From Chloroflexi bacterium UBA6077 (GTDB lineage Bacteria; Chloroflexota; UBA6077), in contig DIXP01000019.1 of NCBI GenBank assembly GCA_002436065.1, forward strand, positions 29,871 through 93,870: a stretch of 64,000 nt of DNA, in the 5' to 3' direction. The translations under genes and the position numbers were made by a program. Position 1 is the first letter of the stretch; every line of letters begins with the position of its first letter. The notes beneath the pieces were generated by a model. It did no database searches and had not been told where the DNA came from. It worked only from the letters and a program-made list of their open reading frames with translations. Below are positions 7,660 to 15,732 of this stretch, piece after piece.

Positions 7660-9230
7660 CGCTGGTTGAGTGCGTGCCCAACTTCAGCGAGGGCAGGGAT
7701 AGGGAGAAGATCGATCGGATCGCCGCGGCCATGGTCGCGGTGGCGGGGGTCCGGCTGCTGGATAGCAACATGGACGCCGGTCACAACCGGGCCGTGGTCA
7801 CACTCCTGGGAAGTCCTGAGGCCGTCGGCGAGGCAGCCTTCCGGGGGGTTGCCGAGGCGGCGAAGCTGATCGACCTGCGCACGCACCGGGGCGAGCACCC
7901 GCGCATGGGAGCCGCCGACGTGGTGCCCTTCGTCCCCGTGAGCGGGGTTTCCATGGAGGAGTGTGTCGCCCTGGCCAGGCGGGTTGGGGAGCGCATCGGC
8001 CGCGAGCTGTCCATACCGGTGTTCCTCTACGAAGAGGCCGCGACGCGTCCAGAGCGGCGGAACCTGGCGGATGTGCGGGGGCCGCAGTTCGAGGGGTTGT
8101 TGTCGCTGGTGGGTACCGACCCCTCCCGAGATCCGGATTTTGGCCCCAGGGCGATGCACCCCACAGCGGGGGCTGTGGCAGTGGGGGCGCGCCCCCTGCT
8201 TGTAGCCTACAACGTCTACCTGAACACGGCTGATCAGTCGGTGGCCAGGGCCATCGCCAGGGCGGTGCGCTACCAGACCGGCGGGCTGCGCTACGTCAAG
8301 GCCCTCGGCATGGCGGCCAACGAGGCGGGGCGAGTCCACGTTTCCATGAACCTCACCAACAGCGCCGGTACGCCCATTCACCGGGTGCTGGAGATGATCC
8401 GTTCAGAAGCTTCTCGTTACGGTGTGGCGGTGGTGGAGAGCGAGGTGGTGGGGCTGGTGTCGGCCGATGCCCTGATCGACGCCGCGGAGCACTACCTCCA
8501 ACTCAACTCCTTCTCCCGCTCTCAGCTGCTGGAGTACCGGCTGCTGGAGGAGGGAGGGGATGGGGAAACGGGGAGACGGACCCCACCCCCGGCCCCTCCC
8601 CCGCGGGGAGAGGGGAGTCCTCAGCCTCCGCGTCTCCTCGAAGAGACCGTCACCGGCTTTGCGGACTGGGTGGCCTCCTCGGACCCGGTGCCGGGCGGCG
8701 GTAGTGTCGCTGCGCTGGTGGGGGCCCTGGCCTCCGCACTTGCCGCCATGGTCGCCCGCCTGACTCGGGGCCGAAAGCGCTTCGCGGGCGTGGAGGGGGA
8801 GATGAAGGCGCTGGAGGCCCGGTCGGAGGAGGCAAGAGTCCGCCTGCTGCATCTGGTGGAGGAGGACACTGACGCCTACGCGGCCTATATGGCGGCCTAT
8901 CGTGCCGCCAAGGCCGGCGGTCCGGAGACCGAGGCAGCGCTTCGGGAAGCCTCCTTGAGGATTGCGAAGGTGCCTCTGGAGAGCGCCCGCGTCTCTCTGG
9001 AGGCGATGAAGCTGGCGCTGGAGGCTGCGGACCTGGGGAATCCAGTCGCCCGAACAGATGCTCAGGTGGCCGCGCTGCTGGCGCACGCCGCCACCCTTGG
9101 CGCCGTGCTGAACGTGCGCGTCAACCTGCCGTCCCTCAAGCCCGAGCAGAAGCCCGAGGAGTTGGAGTCTGAAGCTGCCGGTTTGGAACAGCGGGCTTCC
9201 GCCCTCCTGGCGAAGCTGCCACGAGGCTAG
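7653..9230 (+). CDS. ftcD: Glutamate formimidoyltransferase / formiminotetrahydrofolate cyclodeaminase fusion
   Basis: Bifunctional enzyme: the N-terminal domain (about 1-300) moves the formimino group of formiminoglutamate to tetrahydrofolate, and the C-terminal domain (about 330-525) deaminates and cyclises it to methenyl-THF. The formiminotransferase part shows VPNFSEGRD at its start, RGEHPRMGAADVVPFVP and MNLTN; the cyclodeaminase part shows DPVPGGGSVAALVGALASAL. The linker (about 303-329, proline and arginine rich) is the translation of a REP-like repeat at 8581-8620, so the two enzymes are joined through repeat DNA. ATG 7653 overlaps the hutI stop. Separate genes or an FTCD fusion occur in different organisms. 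Confidence 0.94.
   Translation: MVALVECVPNFSEGRDREKIDRIAAAMVAVAGVRLLDSNMDAGHNRAVVTLLGSPEAVGEAAFRGVAEAAKLIDLRTHRGEHPRMGAADVVPFVPVSGVSMEECVALARRVGERIGRELSIPVFLYEEAATRPERRNLADVRGPQFEGLLSLVGTDPSRDPDFGPRAMHPTAGAVAVGARPLLVAYNVYLNTADQSVARAIARAVRYQTGGLRYVKALGMAANEAGRVHVSMNLTNSAGTPIHRVLEMIRSEASRYGVAVVESEVVGLVSADALIDAAEHYLQLNSFSRSQLLEYRLLEEGGDGETGRRTPPPAPPPRGEGSPQPPRLLEETVTGFADWVASSDPVPGGGSVAALVGALASALAAMVARLTRGRKRFAGVEGEMKALEARSEEARVRLLHLVEEDTDAYAAYMAAYRAAKAGGPETEAALREASLRIAKVPLESARVSLEAMKLALEAADLGNPVARTDAQVAALLAHAATLGAVLNVRVNLPSLKPEQKPEELESEAAGLEQRASALLAKLPRG
8581..8620. repeat. REP-like palindrome in the linker of the FTCD fusion
   Basis: CCCCACCCCCGGCCCCTCCC followed by CCGCGGGGAGAGGGGA, a member of the dispersed palindrome family. 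Preceding bases (GGGGATGGGGAAACGGGGAG) resemble the G-rich tracts beside other copies at 47532 and 52070. It is read in frame. Confidence 0.75.
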
Positions 9231-9456
9231 CGCGCGACCAAATCGACTGTGATAGGCGGCAAGGCCGCCCATTCCCGGTCCGTAGTGCAGGGCCCTGTGC
9301 CCTGCCACCCGTTGGCGTACCCGCACACAACCACCTGCTCTGCCAGCGCCCGCACCCATCGGCAACGACGCAAGGCAGGGCAACTGGACGGCAGGGCACA
9401 GGGCCCTGCACTACATGCCGAAACCAATTTGGCGGAGCACTAGCGCGCGACCAAAT
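9227..9456. repeat. REPIN/MITE-like element: 25-bp inverted repeats inside 17-bp direct repeats
   Basis: A perfect 25-bp inverted repeat (9282-9306 and 9390-9414) sits within a segment bounded by perfect 17-bp direct repeats CTAGCGCGCGACCAAAT at 9227-9243 and 9440-9456. The first direct repeat contains the ftcD stop codon. No coding capacity is evident in between. This is the layout of a small non-autonomous element, but no known family is claimed. Confidence 0.8.
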
Positions 9457-9470
9457 TGATCCTGACACCT

Positions 9471-9508
9471 GTCATCCTGAGCGATTAGCGAAGGATCTCC
9501 TGTTACAG
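9471..9508. repeat. Short dispersed-repeat-like stretch in the ftcD-dcd gap
   Basis: TGTCATCCTGAGCGATTAGC and the following GAAGGATCTCC resemble a short intergenic repeat common in GC-rich bacterial genomes. Only one copy is seen in this window, so the call is from memory of such sequences. The remainder of 9457-9544 shows nothing recognisable. Confidence 0.35.
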
Positions 9509-9544
9509 GTAGACGCCTCTCGCCATGTTAAGCGCTCGTCCCCC

Positions 9545-10057
9545 CTATGGCAATACCTGGTTCTCGAAGCGGCCGCGGTAGTGGGCGCGGCCCTTGCACT
9601 CCTCGAAGATGAACTGGCAGATGGCGGTCCCCGGGTAGATGGCCAGGGGGACGGGGCCCACGTTGATCATCTCCAGTACCTGCTTGTTGGAGATGCCGGG
9701 CTGCATGAAGCCCGCGGTCATGTGCACCATGAGCCCCACCCGGGCGAAGCGGCTGCGCCCCTCCAGCCGGCCGCAGATGTTGTCGGGAAGGGTAATCTTC
9801 TCCAGGGTGATCCCGTGGACCGCTTGGCCAGGGAGCAGCAGCAGGTGGTCGTCCACCTCCACCAACTCGGTCACATCCTCGTAGGAGGCATCCTCGGTGA
9901 CGGGGTGGATGTGGGGCAGCGCCCGGAAGACCCGGAACTTGTTATCCAGGTGGAGGTCCACTGAGGCCGGGCCAACCTGGTCCTCGGAGAAGGGTTCGAT
10001 TGCGATCTCCCCCTCCTGGACCAGTCTCAGTATCTCATCGTGAGTCAAAACCGCCAT
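9545..10057 (-). CDS. dcd: dCTP deaminase (Dcd/Dut family)
   Basis: Deaminates dCTP to dUTP, supplying dUMP for thymidylate synthesis; some members also hydrolyse dUTP to dUMP. The 170-residue trimeric-dUTPase fold is shown by GPASVDLHLDNKFRVF near the N-terminus, GRLEGRSRFARVGLMVH in the middle and QVLEMINVGPVPLAIYPG, whose Glu matches the catalytic glutamate of Dcd. The usual IDPG is MQPG here. ATG 10057 is 15 bp downstream of the BON-domain gene stop, so the two may be co-transcribed. Confidence 0.93.
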   Translation of the reverse strand: MAVLTHDEILRLVQEGEIAIEPFSEDQVGPASVDLHLDNKFRVFRALPHIHPVTEDASYEDVTELVEVDDHLLLLPGQAVHGITLEKITLPDNICGRLEGRSRFARVGLMVHMTAGFMQPGISNKQVLEMINVGPVPLAIYPGTAICQFIFEECKGRAHYRGRFENQVLP

Positions 10058-10072
10058 CGCTGCCCCCTTCGA

Positions 10073-10762
10073 TCAGGCCGCTGCCGGCTGCTGCCTCTCA
10101 CCCTCTGTGGCCAACATATTCTCTACGTAAACAACTCCCGCGGTGTACCAGGCATCCTTCTCCGCTGCCTGCCGCTCCTCCGGGCTCGATACCGTTCCCT
10201 CCAGCCGGATCGTGCCGGCCACACACTTCACGGTGATCTTGGTTGGATCCGCCAGACTAGCATCTATGTCCAGGGCGGCACGAACGTCCTGCTCGATCTC
10301 CGCATCGGGGCGACGCTGGTCCGTCGAGATGGCTAATTCGTTAGACACATCCACCACCCCCTGGACCTGCCAGGCGCACTCCTCGGCAGACGCCCGCTCC
10401 TCCTGGTTCACGACTGTGCCGGAGAGCCTTACCAGCCCTTCGGACACGTTCACCACGATGCTCCGCGCATCCACCCCGAACTGCCTGTCCAGGGTGTTGG
10501 CCACGTCCGCTGCTATTTTGTCAGCGGCTCGGAGGGTATCTGGGCGCACCCGGAGGCGGTTTCGAACCTCCTTTACCCCTTGTACCCCCCACGCATCCTC
10601 GGCAGCCAGCATCCTGTCCCTGTAGCTCCTCACCGTTCCAGTCAGGGTAGCTACCCCATTCTCAATCTGAACGGTTATCCCCTCTGACCGCAGGCGGGAG
10701 TCGAGTCTGAATGCCTCGTGGATCCTGGCAGCCATCTTTCTGCCATCTAGTGCTTCAGCCAT
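10073..10762 (-). CDS. Triple BON-domain protein
   Basis: A 229-residue protein made of three consecutive BON (OsmY/nodulation) domains, each with the pattern VxxxGVxxLxGTVxSxxxxxxAxxxAwxVxGVxxVxNxL: about residues 10-75, 80-145 and 155-222. BON domains are thought to bind phospholipid or envelope surfaces and OsmY-like members are stress-induced. No signal peptide is visible, so this copy is probably cytoplasmic or peripheral. It is followed closely by dcd. A second BON protein is encoded at 21391-22230. Confidence 0.85.
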   Translation of the reverse strand: MAEALDGRKMAARIHEAFRLDSRLRSEGITVQIENGVATLTGTVRSYRDRMLAAEDAWGVQGVKEVRNRLRVRPDTLRAADKIAADVANTLDRQFGVDARSIVVNVSEGLVRLSGTVVNQEERASAEECAWQVQGVVDVSNELAISTDQRRPDAEIEQDVRAALDIDASLADPTKITVKCVAGTIRLEGTVSSPEERQAAEKDAWYTAGVVYVENMLATEGERQQPAAA

Positions 10763-10802
10763 CGCTCTTCCTTAGGCAGTCAGCTTTCGGCTATCAGCCG
10801 CT

Positions 10803-10840
10803 GGCCTCCGCCCGCAAAGGTCGCGCGGGGAGCGGAGGCC
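10803..10840. terminator. Possible hairpin terminator (9-bp stem) downstream of the MFS remnant
   Basis: GGCCTCCGC (10803-10811) pairs with GCGGAGGCC (10832-10840). It lies just past the stop of the minus-strand transporter remnant and upstream of the BON gene. It lacks a clear T-run, so an intrinsic terminator is only a possibility. Confidence 0.35.
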
Positions 10841-10861
10841 GATGGGGGTTTGAGCATCGGC

Positions 10862-10980
10862 TATGCCAACGGTCTGCCGCCCATCCGGAGCACGGCCAAT
10901 GCCCCAACGGCCGAGACCACCACGAGCATCCAGAGGGCCGGATCGTAGCCACCCAGGGCATCGTGGACGATCCGCTCGGG
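10862..10980 (-). pseudogene. C-terminal remnant of an MFS-type transporter
   Basis: Read on the minus strand, about 34-40 codons end in a TAG at 10862-10864. The peptide includes DALGGYDPALWMLVVV and then SAVGALAVLRMGG, a pattern typical of the last loop (D-x-x-G-x-Y-x-x-A) and last transmembrane helix of major facilitator proteins. The rest of the gene is absent: sequence further upstream (10980 on) loses similarity and gives way to the group II intron remnant. This is a gene fragment, recognised by motif only. Confidence 0.55.
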
Positions 10981-10999
10981 GCGGTGGCGCAGCAGCAGG

Positions 11000-11152
11000 C
11001 CGTCTTGACGAAAGCCTATTGGGCCAAGTTGGGACTGGTGAGCTTGGCGGAGCAGTATCGCAAGATCCGGAATGAATGGCGAACCGCCGGATGCGGACCC
11101 GCATGTCCGGTGGTGTGAGAGGAGGGTAGGGAGACCTACCCTCCTACTCGAT
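11000..11152 (+). mobile_element. 3' end of a bacterial group II intron (domain V and VI) with maturase tail remnant
   Basis: Bases 11082-11115 fold as a domain V: ACCGCCGGA pairs with TCCGGTGGT, with a 2-nt TG bulge, then a TGCG/CGCA stem capped by GACC. The CGC in the lower stem fits the catalytic triad seen in bacterial class C introns. It is followed by a domain VI-like hairpin with a perfect 10-bp stem (11121-11130 and 11135-11144, loop GAGA) and the end CTACTCGAT. Just upstream, the plus strand can encode AYWAKLGLVSLAEQYRKIRN, resembling the tail of a group II intron reverse transcriptase. No 5' part or intact reverse transcriptase exists here, so this is a dead 3' fragment. Confidence 0.7.
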
Positions 11153-11588
11153 CATATCCTCCCTTCACTGTTGGCGCTGGCAAGCATGTATATAGGCAAT
11201 GGTTATACAGCTTTACGACAACCGCAGCTTCGTGTATGCTGTTGCTGACCGACCTGAAGAAGGGGTCGATATCGTTGGCGTCTGCCAGGCGTGACGGGTG
11301 CGCCGCACATCGGTGATGGTGTTGCCGATGAAGCGGATTAGCTATGGACTGCAGATCAGTCGCGCGACGCATACCCTGCTGTTGGGCGTGCGGGGTCACC
11401 CACCCGAGCGGTCGTATACACGCACGTTCTCGCCTGTCTCCGCACCACGCCTATCCCACCGAATTATCCGGCCCCCCTAGCCGGGCCGGGCCTCTCGCCC
11501 GTTCCCCGACCCACTCGCTGGCTCCGTGCTTCCGTCTCCTGTGGAGGGCTCGTTCTCTCCAACCAACGGAGTATCAAGGAGGTTCGCC
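11153..11588. other. Non-coding stretch upstream of the hdr-mvh cluster
   Basis: About 435 bp between the intron remnant and hdrC. I see no convincing gene. A short minus-strand reading (11220-11345) has no recognisable motif. The last part is C-rich and must hold the promoter for the hdr-mvh operon, but no clear -35/-10 pair stands out. A CAAGGAGG ribosome-binding site (11575-11582) precedes the GTG of hdrC. Confidence 0.4.
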
Positions 11589-12173
11589 GTGACAGCATCG
11601 GTCTCGCTATCCAAGAAGGCGTCCGCCCCCGGGTGGTTTCTGGATGAGGTCATCAGGGCCACGCCCGGGATATCGCGCCTGGAGATGTGCATCCAGTGCG
11701 GTACCTGCGGCGGATCCTGCCCGTCCGCAGGCGACATGGACCACACCCCTCGCCAGCTCTTCGCCATGATCCGCGCAGACATGCGGGATGCGGTGCTCCG
11801 GAGCAATACCCCCTGGCACTGCGTTTCCTGCTACTACTGCACGGTGCGCTGCCCCCAGGAGGTGCACATCACCGACGTGATGTATGCCCTCAAGAGCATG
11901 GCCATTCAGGCCAAGCTGTACCACGACGCCGTCGGCCCGGACTTCTCCCAGACCTTCATCGACTACGTGGAGAACTACGGCCGCAGCTTCGAGTTCGGAC
12001 TGGCCACGCGCCACAACCTCCGACATCACCCCCTGAACATCCCATCGATGATCCCCATGGGGCTGGGGATGCTGACGAGGGGTCGCATGGACCTCACCCC
12101 GCAGCGCATTGAGGGGTTGGAGCAGCTGCAGGCGATACTGGCTCGCGCCAAGCAGTTGGAGGAGAGTGCCTGA
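11589..12173 (+). CDS. hdrC: HdrC-like heterodisulfide reductase subunit (two [4Fe-4S] clusters)
   Basis: Iron-sulfur electron-wire subunit of a heterodisulfide reductase-type complex. Two classic motifs are present: C34-x2-C37-x2-C40-x3-C44-P and C78-x2-C81-x2-C84-x3-C88-P, each able to hold a [4Fe-4S] cluster that relays electrons between HdrA and HdrB. Length (194 aa) is normal. GTG 11589 is chosen for its strong upstream AAGGAGG. The stop overlaps the start of hdrB (TGATG). First gene of the cluster. Confidence 0.92.
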   Translation: MTASVSLSKKASAPGWFLDEVIRATPGISRLEMCIQCGTCGGSCPSAGDMDHTPRQLFAMIRADMRDAVLRSNTPWHCVSCYYCTVRCPQEVHITDVMYALKSMAIQAKLYHDAVGPDFSQTFIDYVENYGRSFEFGLATRHNLRHHPLNIPSMIPMGLGMLTRGRMDLTPQRIEGLEQLQAILARAKQLEESA

Positions 12174-13180
12174 TGCCGAAGTACCTCTTCTACCCGGGCT
12201 GTTCGTTGCAGCGCAGCGCTCGCCCCTACCTGGACTCCATGATGGCCATCCGCGACCGGATCGGGATGGAGCTGGAGGAGGTGAGGGACTGGAACTGCTG
12301 CGGGGCGACTGAATACACCTCGGTCTACCACGTAGCCTCGTACGCCCTGGTTGGGCGCAACCTGGCGCTCGCGGCCAAGCAGGCCAACGGCACGAACACC
12401 CTGACGGCGGCCTGCTCCGCCTGCTACCTGAACCTCGCCAAGACCAACAGCTACCTCCGCAACGACCCGGCCCTGTGTGGCCAGGTTGGACGGGCCCTCG
12501 CCGCCGGCGGTCTGGAGTACACCCCCGGCACGCTGAAGGTGCGGCATCTGCTGGACATCGTGGTGAACGACCTGGGGCTGGAGCGGGTGCAGGCCGCCGT
12601 CGTTCGCCCCCTCAAGGGGCTGCGGCTGGCACCCTACTACGGCTGCATGATCGCGCGGCCGGACCGCGAGAACCGCTGGGACAATGTGGAGCATCCGGTG
12701 GCGATGGACAGGCTGATGGAGCTGCTGGGCGCCGAGATGGTGGACTACCCGCTGAAGACCCACTGCTGCGGCGGGCACATGACCCAGATCAACGTCCCCG
12801 TCGCCTACGAGCTGATCCGGAGGCTGGTGCACACCGCCACCGAGAACCTCGCCGATGCCATCGTCACCCTCTGCCCGATGTGTCAGTTGAACCTGGATGC
12901 ATATCAAATGGAGGTGAACAAGCACTTCCGCACCGACTACCGGATGCCCGTCCTCTACTTCACGCAGCTGATGGGGCTGGCCTTCGGACTGAGACCCGAG
13001 GCGCTCGGCCTCGGTCGGGAGTTCGTGAACGCCCGGGCGGCGCTCGGCAGGATCGGCGTGGAGATACCGCCCCTGGAGCAGGAGCCACCGGCCGGCGAGG
13101 GAAGGGCCCCGCGAAGGCGGGCGAAGCGTGAGGGGTTGCCGATGCCTCGCATGTCCGTGACTGAGGAGGTGGCCGAATGA
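12173..13180 (+). CDS. hdrB: HdrB-like heterodisulfide reductase subunit (two CCG domains)
   Basis: Catalytic disulfide-reducing subunit in methanogen HdrABC, carrying two CCG domains that bind non-cubane [4Fe-4S] clusters. The first is C10, C42-C43, C81 and C84 (YPGC, NCCG, CSAC). The second is seen as YYGCMI, THCCGGHM and LCPMCQ. Both are complete, so cluster binding is predicted. Most bacteria lack CoM-S-S-CoB, so the natural acceptor is unknown. About 30 residues after the last motif form a charged tail (RRRAKR). It overlaps hdrC and hdrA at both ends. Confidence 0.92.
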   Translation: MPKYLFYPGCSLQRSARPYLDSMMAIRDRIGMELEEVRDWNCCGATEYTSVYHVASYALVGRNLALAAKQANGTNTLTAACSACYLNLAKTNSYLRNDPALCGQVGRALAAGGLEYTPGTLKVRHLLDIVVNDLGLERVQAAVVRPLKGLRLAPYYGCMIARPDRENRWDNVEHPVAMDRLMELLGAEMVDYPLKTHCCGGHMTQINVPVAYELIRRLVHTATENLADAIVTLCPMCQLNLDAYQMEVNKHFRTDYRMPVLYFTQLMGLAFGLRPEALGLGREFVNARAALGRIGVEIPPLEQEPPAGEGRAPRRRAKREGLPMPRMSVTEEVAE

Positions 13181-15210
13181 GCGGGATCGGTGCGTCTGGG
13201 AACGGTGGCGCCGGACAGGAGCGGGTCGGCGTGTACGTCTGCCACTGTGGGACCAACATTGCCGGCATCATAGACGTCGAGCAGGTGGCCAGGTGGGCCG
13301 GCGAGCGACTGAAGGGTCGCGGCGTGGTGGTATCGCGCGACTACAAATTCATGTGCTCCAGCCTGGGGCAGGCGCTGATAGAGAAGGATATCGAGAAGTT
13401 CGGGCTAACGCGCGTCGTGGTGGCGGCCTGCTCCCCACACCTGCACGAGCCCACCTTCCGCACGGCTTGCGGGCGCGCGGGGCTGAACCCCTACCTTTGC
13501 GAGTTGGTCTCCATCCGGGAGCAGGCATCCTGGGTCCACACGGATAAGGTGGCCGCCACGGAGAAGGCGAAGGCGATAGTGTCCGGTGGTGTGGAGCGGG
13601 TGCTCCACCACGAGCCGCTGGAGCCGTTGCGGGTGCCGATCCACCCGGACACCCTGGTGGTGGGGGGCGGCATCGCCGGCATCCAGGCGGCGCTGGAGAT
13701 CGCCGACGCGGGCTTCAAGGTGCACATGGTCGAGCGAGAGCCCTCCATCGGTGGGCACATGGCGCAGTTCGACAAGACCTTCCCCACCCTGGACTGCGCG
13801 GCCTGTATTCTCACGCCCAAGATGGTGGCCGCCGGGGGGCATCCCAACATCAATCTGCTGACCTGGAGCGAGATCACGGATGTATCGGGCTACGTGGGCA
13901 ATTTCAGTGTCACGGTGCGCAAGAAGGCCCGCCACGTCAAGACCGAGCTGTGCACCGGCTGCGGGATCTGCCAGGAGAAGTGCCCGAAGAAGGTGGTGGA
14001 TGAGCAGTTCGAGGCCGGGCTGGGCTACCGCAAGGCGGTCTACACCCCGTTCCCACAGGCCGTGCCCAAGTACCCCGTCATAGACAACGAGAGCTGCATC
14101 TACTTCCAGAAGGGCGCCTGCCGTGCCTGCGAGAAGTTCTGCCCAACTCAGGCGATCGACTTCAAGCAGGAGGACGAGTACGTCACCCTCAAGGTCGGAA
14201 ACATCATCCTGGCCACCGGCTACGACCTCTTTGACCCCCGAAAGGTCCCACAGTACGGCTACGGGAGGCTGGCCAACGTTTACACCAGCTTGGAGTTTGA
14301 GCGGCTGAGCAACGCTGCGGGCCCAACCAATGGGGAGATAGTGCTGCGGGACGGCGTGACCAAGCCCGAGACGGTGGGCATCATCCACTGCGTGGGCAGC
14401 CGGGACCGGAACTACAACAACTACTGCTCCTCCATCTGCTGCATGCAGAGCCTGAAGTTCGCACATCTGGTGAAGGAGAGGACGGGGGCGACCGTCCACA
14501 ACTTCTACATCGACATGCGGACTCCCGCCAAGGCGTACGACGAGTTCTACCAGCAGGTGCTGGAGGAGGGGACGATCTTCGTGCGGGGCAAGGCGGCCGA
14601 GGTGACCGACGCCGCGCGGCTCCCCGGCGAGGAGGGTAAGCTGATCGTCCAGGCTGAGGACAGCCTGGCCGGAAAGCAGCGGAGGATCCCGGTGGACATG
14701 GTGGTGCTCTCGGTGGGGCTGGAGCCTCGCCACGACGCGAGGAAGGTGGCCAAGCTGTTCGGCATTTCCTGCAGTGCCGATGGCTGGGTCATAGAGAAGC
14801 ACCCCAAGCTGGACCCGGTGTCCACCATGACCGAGGGCATCTTCATCGCCGGCTGTGTCCAGGGTCCCAAGGACATCCCCGCCAGCGTGGTGCAGGGTGC
14901 CGCGGCAGCCGCTCGGGCGCTGGGGCGGATCCAGCAGGGAGAGATCGCGCTGGAGCCGGTGAGGGCCAGCGTAATCGAGGAGAAGTGCTCCGGCTGCCGA
15001 CTCTGCAACGGCCTGTGCCCCTTCAACGCCATCGACTTCCACGCGGACAAGATGGTGACGGAGATCAACCCCGCCCTCTGCCAGGGCTGCGGCACCTGCG
15101 TGGCGGCCTGCCCGGCGGGAGCCATTACCGGGACCGTCTTCAGCAACGAGCAGGTGATGGCCCAGATCGAGGGGCTGCTGTTGGATAGGCTGGTGGAGGC
15201 GCCCCGATAG
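13177..15210 (+). CDS. hdrA: HdrA-like flavin-based electron-bifurcating subunit
   Basis: FAD-containing core of the Hdr complex, expected to split electron pairs from H2 between ferredoxin and the HdrB site. Features in order: an N-terminal cysteine-containing domain (VYVCHCGTNIAG, MCSSLGQ, AACSPHLHE), FAD-binding VVGGGIAGIQAAL (about 163), the FPTLDCAACILTPKM motif, CTGCGICQEKCPKK, CRACEKFCPT, an inserted thioredoxin-reductase-like part, and a C-terminal ferredoxin domain with CSGCRLCNGLCPF and CQGCGTCVAACPAG. At 677 residues it is full length. ATG overlaps the hdrB stop. Confidence 0.93.
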   Translation: MSGIGASGNGGAGQERVGVYVCHCGTNIAGIIDVEQVARWAGERLKGRGVVVSRDYKFMCSSLGQALIEKDIEKFGLTRVVVAACSPHLHEPTFRTACGRAGLNPYLCELVSIREQASWVHTDKVAATEKAKAIVSGGVERVLHHEPLEPLRVPIHPDTLVVGGGIAGIQAALEIADAGFKVHMVEREPSIGGHMAQFDKTFPTLDCAACILTPKMVAAGGHPNINLLTWSEITDVSGYVGNFSVTVRKKARHVKTELCTGCGICQEKCPKKVVDEQFEAGLGYRKAVYTPFPQAVPKYPVIDNESCIYFQKGACRACEKFCPTQAIDFKQEDEYVTLKVGNIILATGYDLFDPRKVPQYGYGRLANVYTSLEFERLSNAAGPTNGEIVLRDGVTKPETVGIIHCVGSRDRNYNNYCSSICCMQSLKFAHLVKERTGATVHNFYIDMRTPAKAYDEFYQQVLEEGTIFVRGKAAEVTDAARLPGEEGKLIVQAEDSLAGKQRRIPVDMVVLSVGLEPRHDARKVAKLFGISCSADGWVIEKHPKLDPVSTMTEGIFIAGCVQGPKDIPASVVQGAAAAARALGRIQQGEIALEPVRASVIEEKCSGCRLCNGLCPFNAIDFHADKMVTEINPALCQGCGTCVAACPAGAITGTVFSNEQVMAQIEGLLLDRLVEAPR

Positions 15211-15243
15211 GGCGGGGCCGGAGTTGAGGAAGGGAGGTAGGCA

Positions 15244-15732
15244 GTGACTGGTCCGTTCGAGCCCGTGATCCTCGGGTTCACATGCAACTGGTGCAGCTAT
15301 CGCGCCGCCGACCTTGCCGGCACCGCGCGGGTGAAGTACCCGCCGAACATCCGGCTGATGCGGCTTATGTGTTCCGGCCGGCTCGATCCCACCTTCGTGT
15401 TCAAGGCGCTCGCCTCGGGCGCCGACGGCGTGCTGATCAGCGGTTGCCACCCTGGCGAGTGCCACTACCTGGAACAGAACTACAAGGCGCTGCGCCGCTT
15501 CCTGCTGATGCGCCGCTTGCTGGACCAGATGGGGATCGAGCCAGGGAGGGTGAAGCTGGTGTGGGCCAGCGCTGCGGAAGGGGTGAAGCTGGCCCAGGAG
15601 ATCTCCACCATGGTCGAGGAGGTGCGAGCCCTGGGCCCGCTGAACTGGCCACGCGGTGCCAACGGCCACAACCAGTTGAGCGTGCAGCTTGAGACGGAGG
15701 AGGTGGGCCGTGAGTACCAGCCCCAAGCCTAG
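15244..15732 (+). CDS. mvhD: MvhD-like [2Fe-2S] linker subunit
   Basis: Small iron-sulfur protein that electronically connects the MvhAG hydrogenase to HdrA. Conserved cysteines appear as CNWCSYRAAD, MCSGRLDP and GCHPGECHYLEQN. Full length (162 aa). A GGAGG at 15234-15238 precedes the GTG start. It is a stand-alone MvhD, not fused to HdrA. Its last 23 bp overlap the start of mvhG. Confidence 0.93.
   Translation: MTGPFEPVILGFTCNWCSYRAADLAGTARVKYPPNIRLMRLMCSGRLDPTFVFKALASGADGVLISGCHPGECHYLEQNYKALRRFLLMRRLLDQMGIEPGRVKLVWASAAEGVKLAQEISTMVEEVRALGPLNWPRGANGHNQLSVQLETEEVGREYQPQA

Noticed and set aside
9227..9456. 17-bp direct repeats considered as attL/attR of an integrated element
   Set aside because: Only 213 bp separate them, with no integrase and no cargo; a REPIN/MITE explanation fits better.
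10711..11118. A 135-codon plus-strand frame as a single gene
   Set aside because: It crosses from the antisense of the BON and MFS remnants into the intron tail; only its last ~35 codons look like a maturase end.
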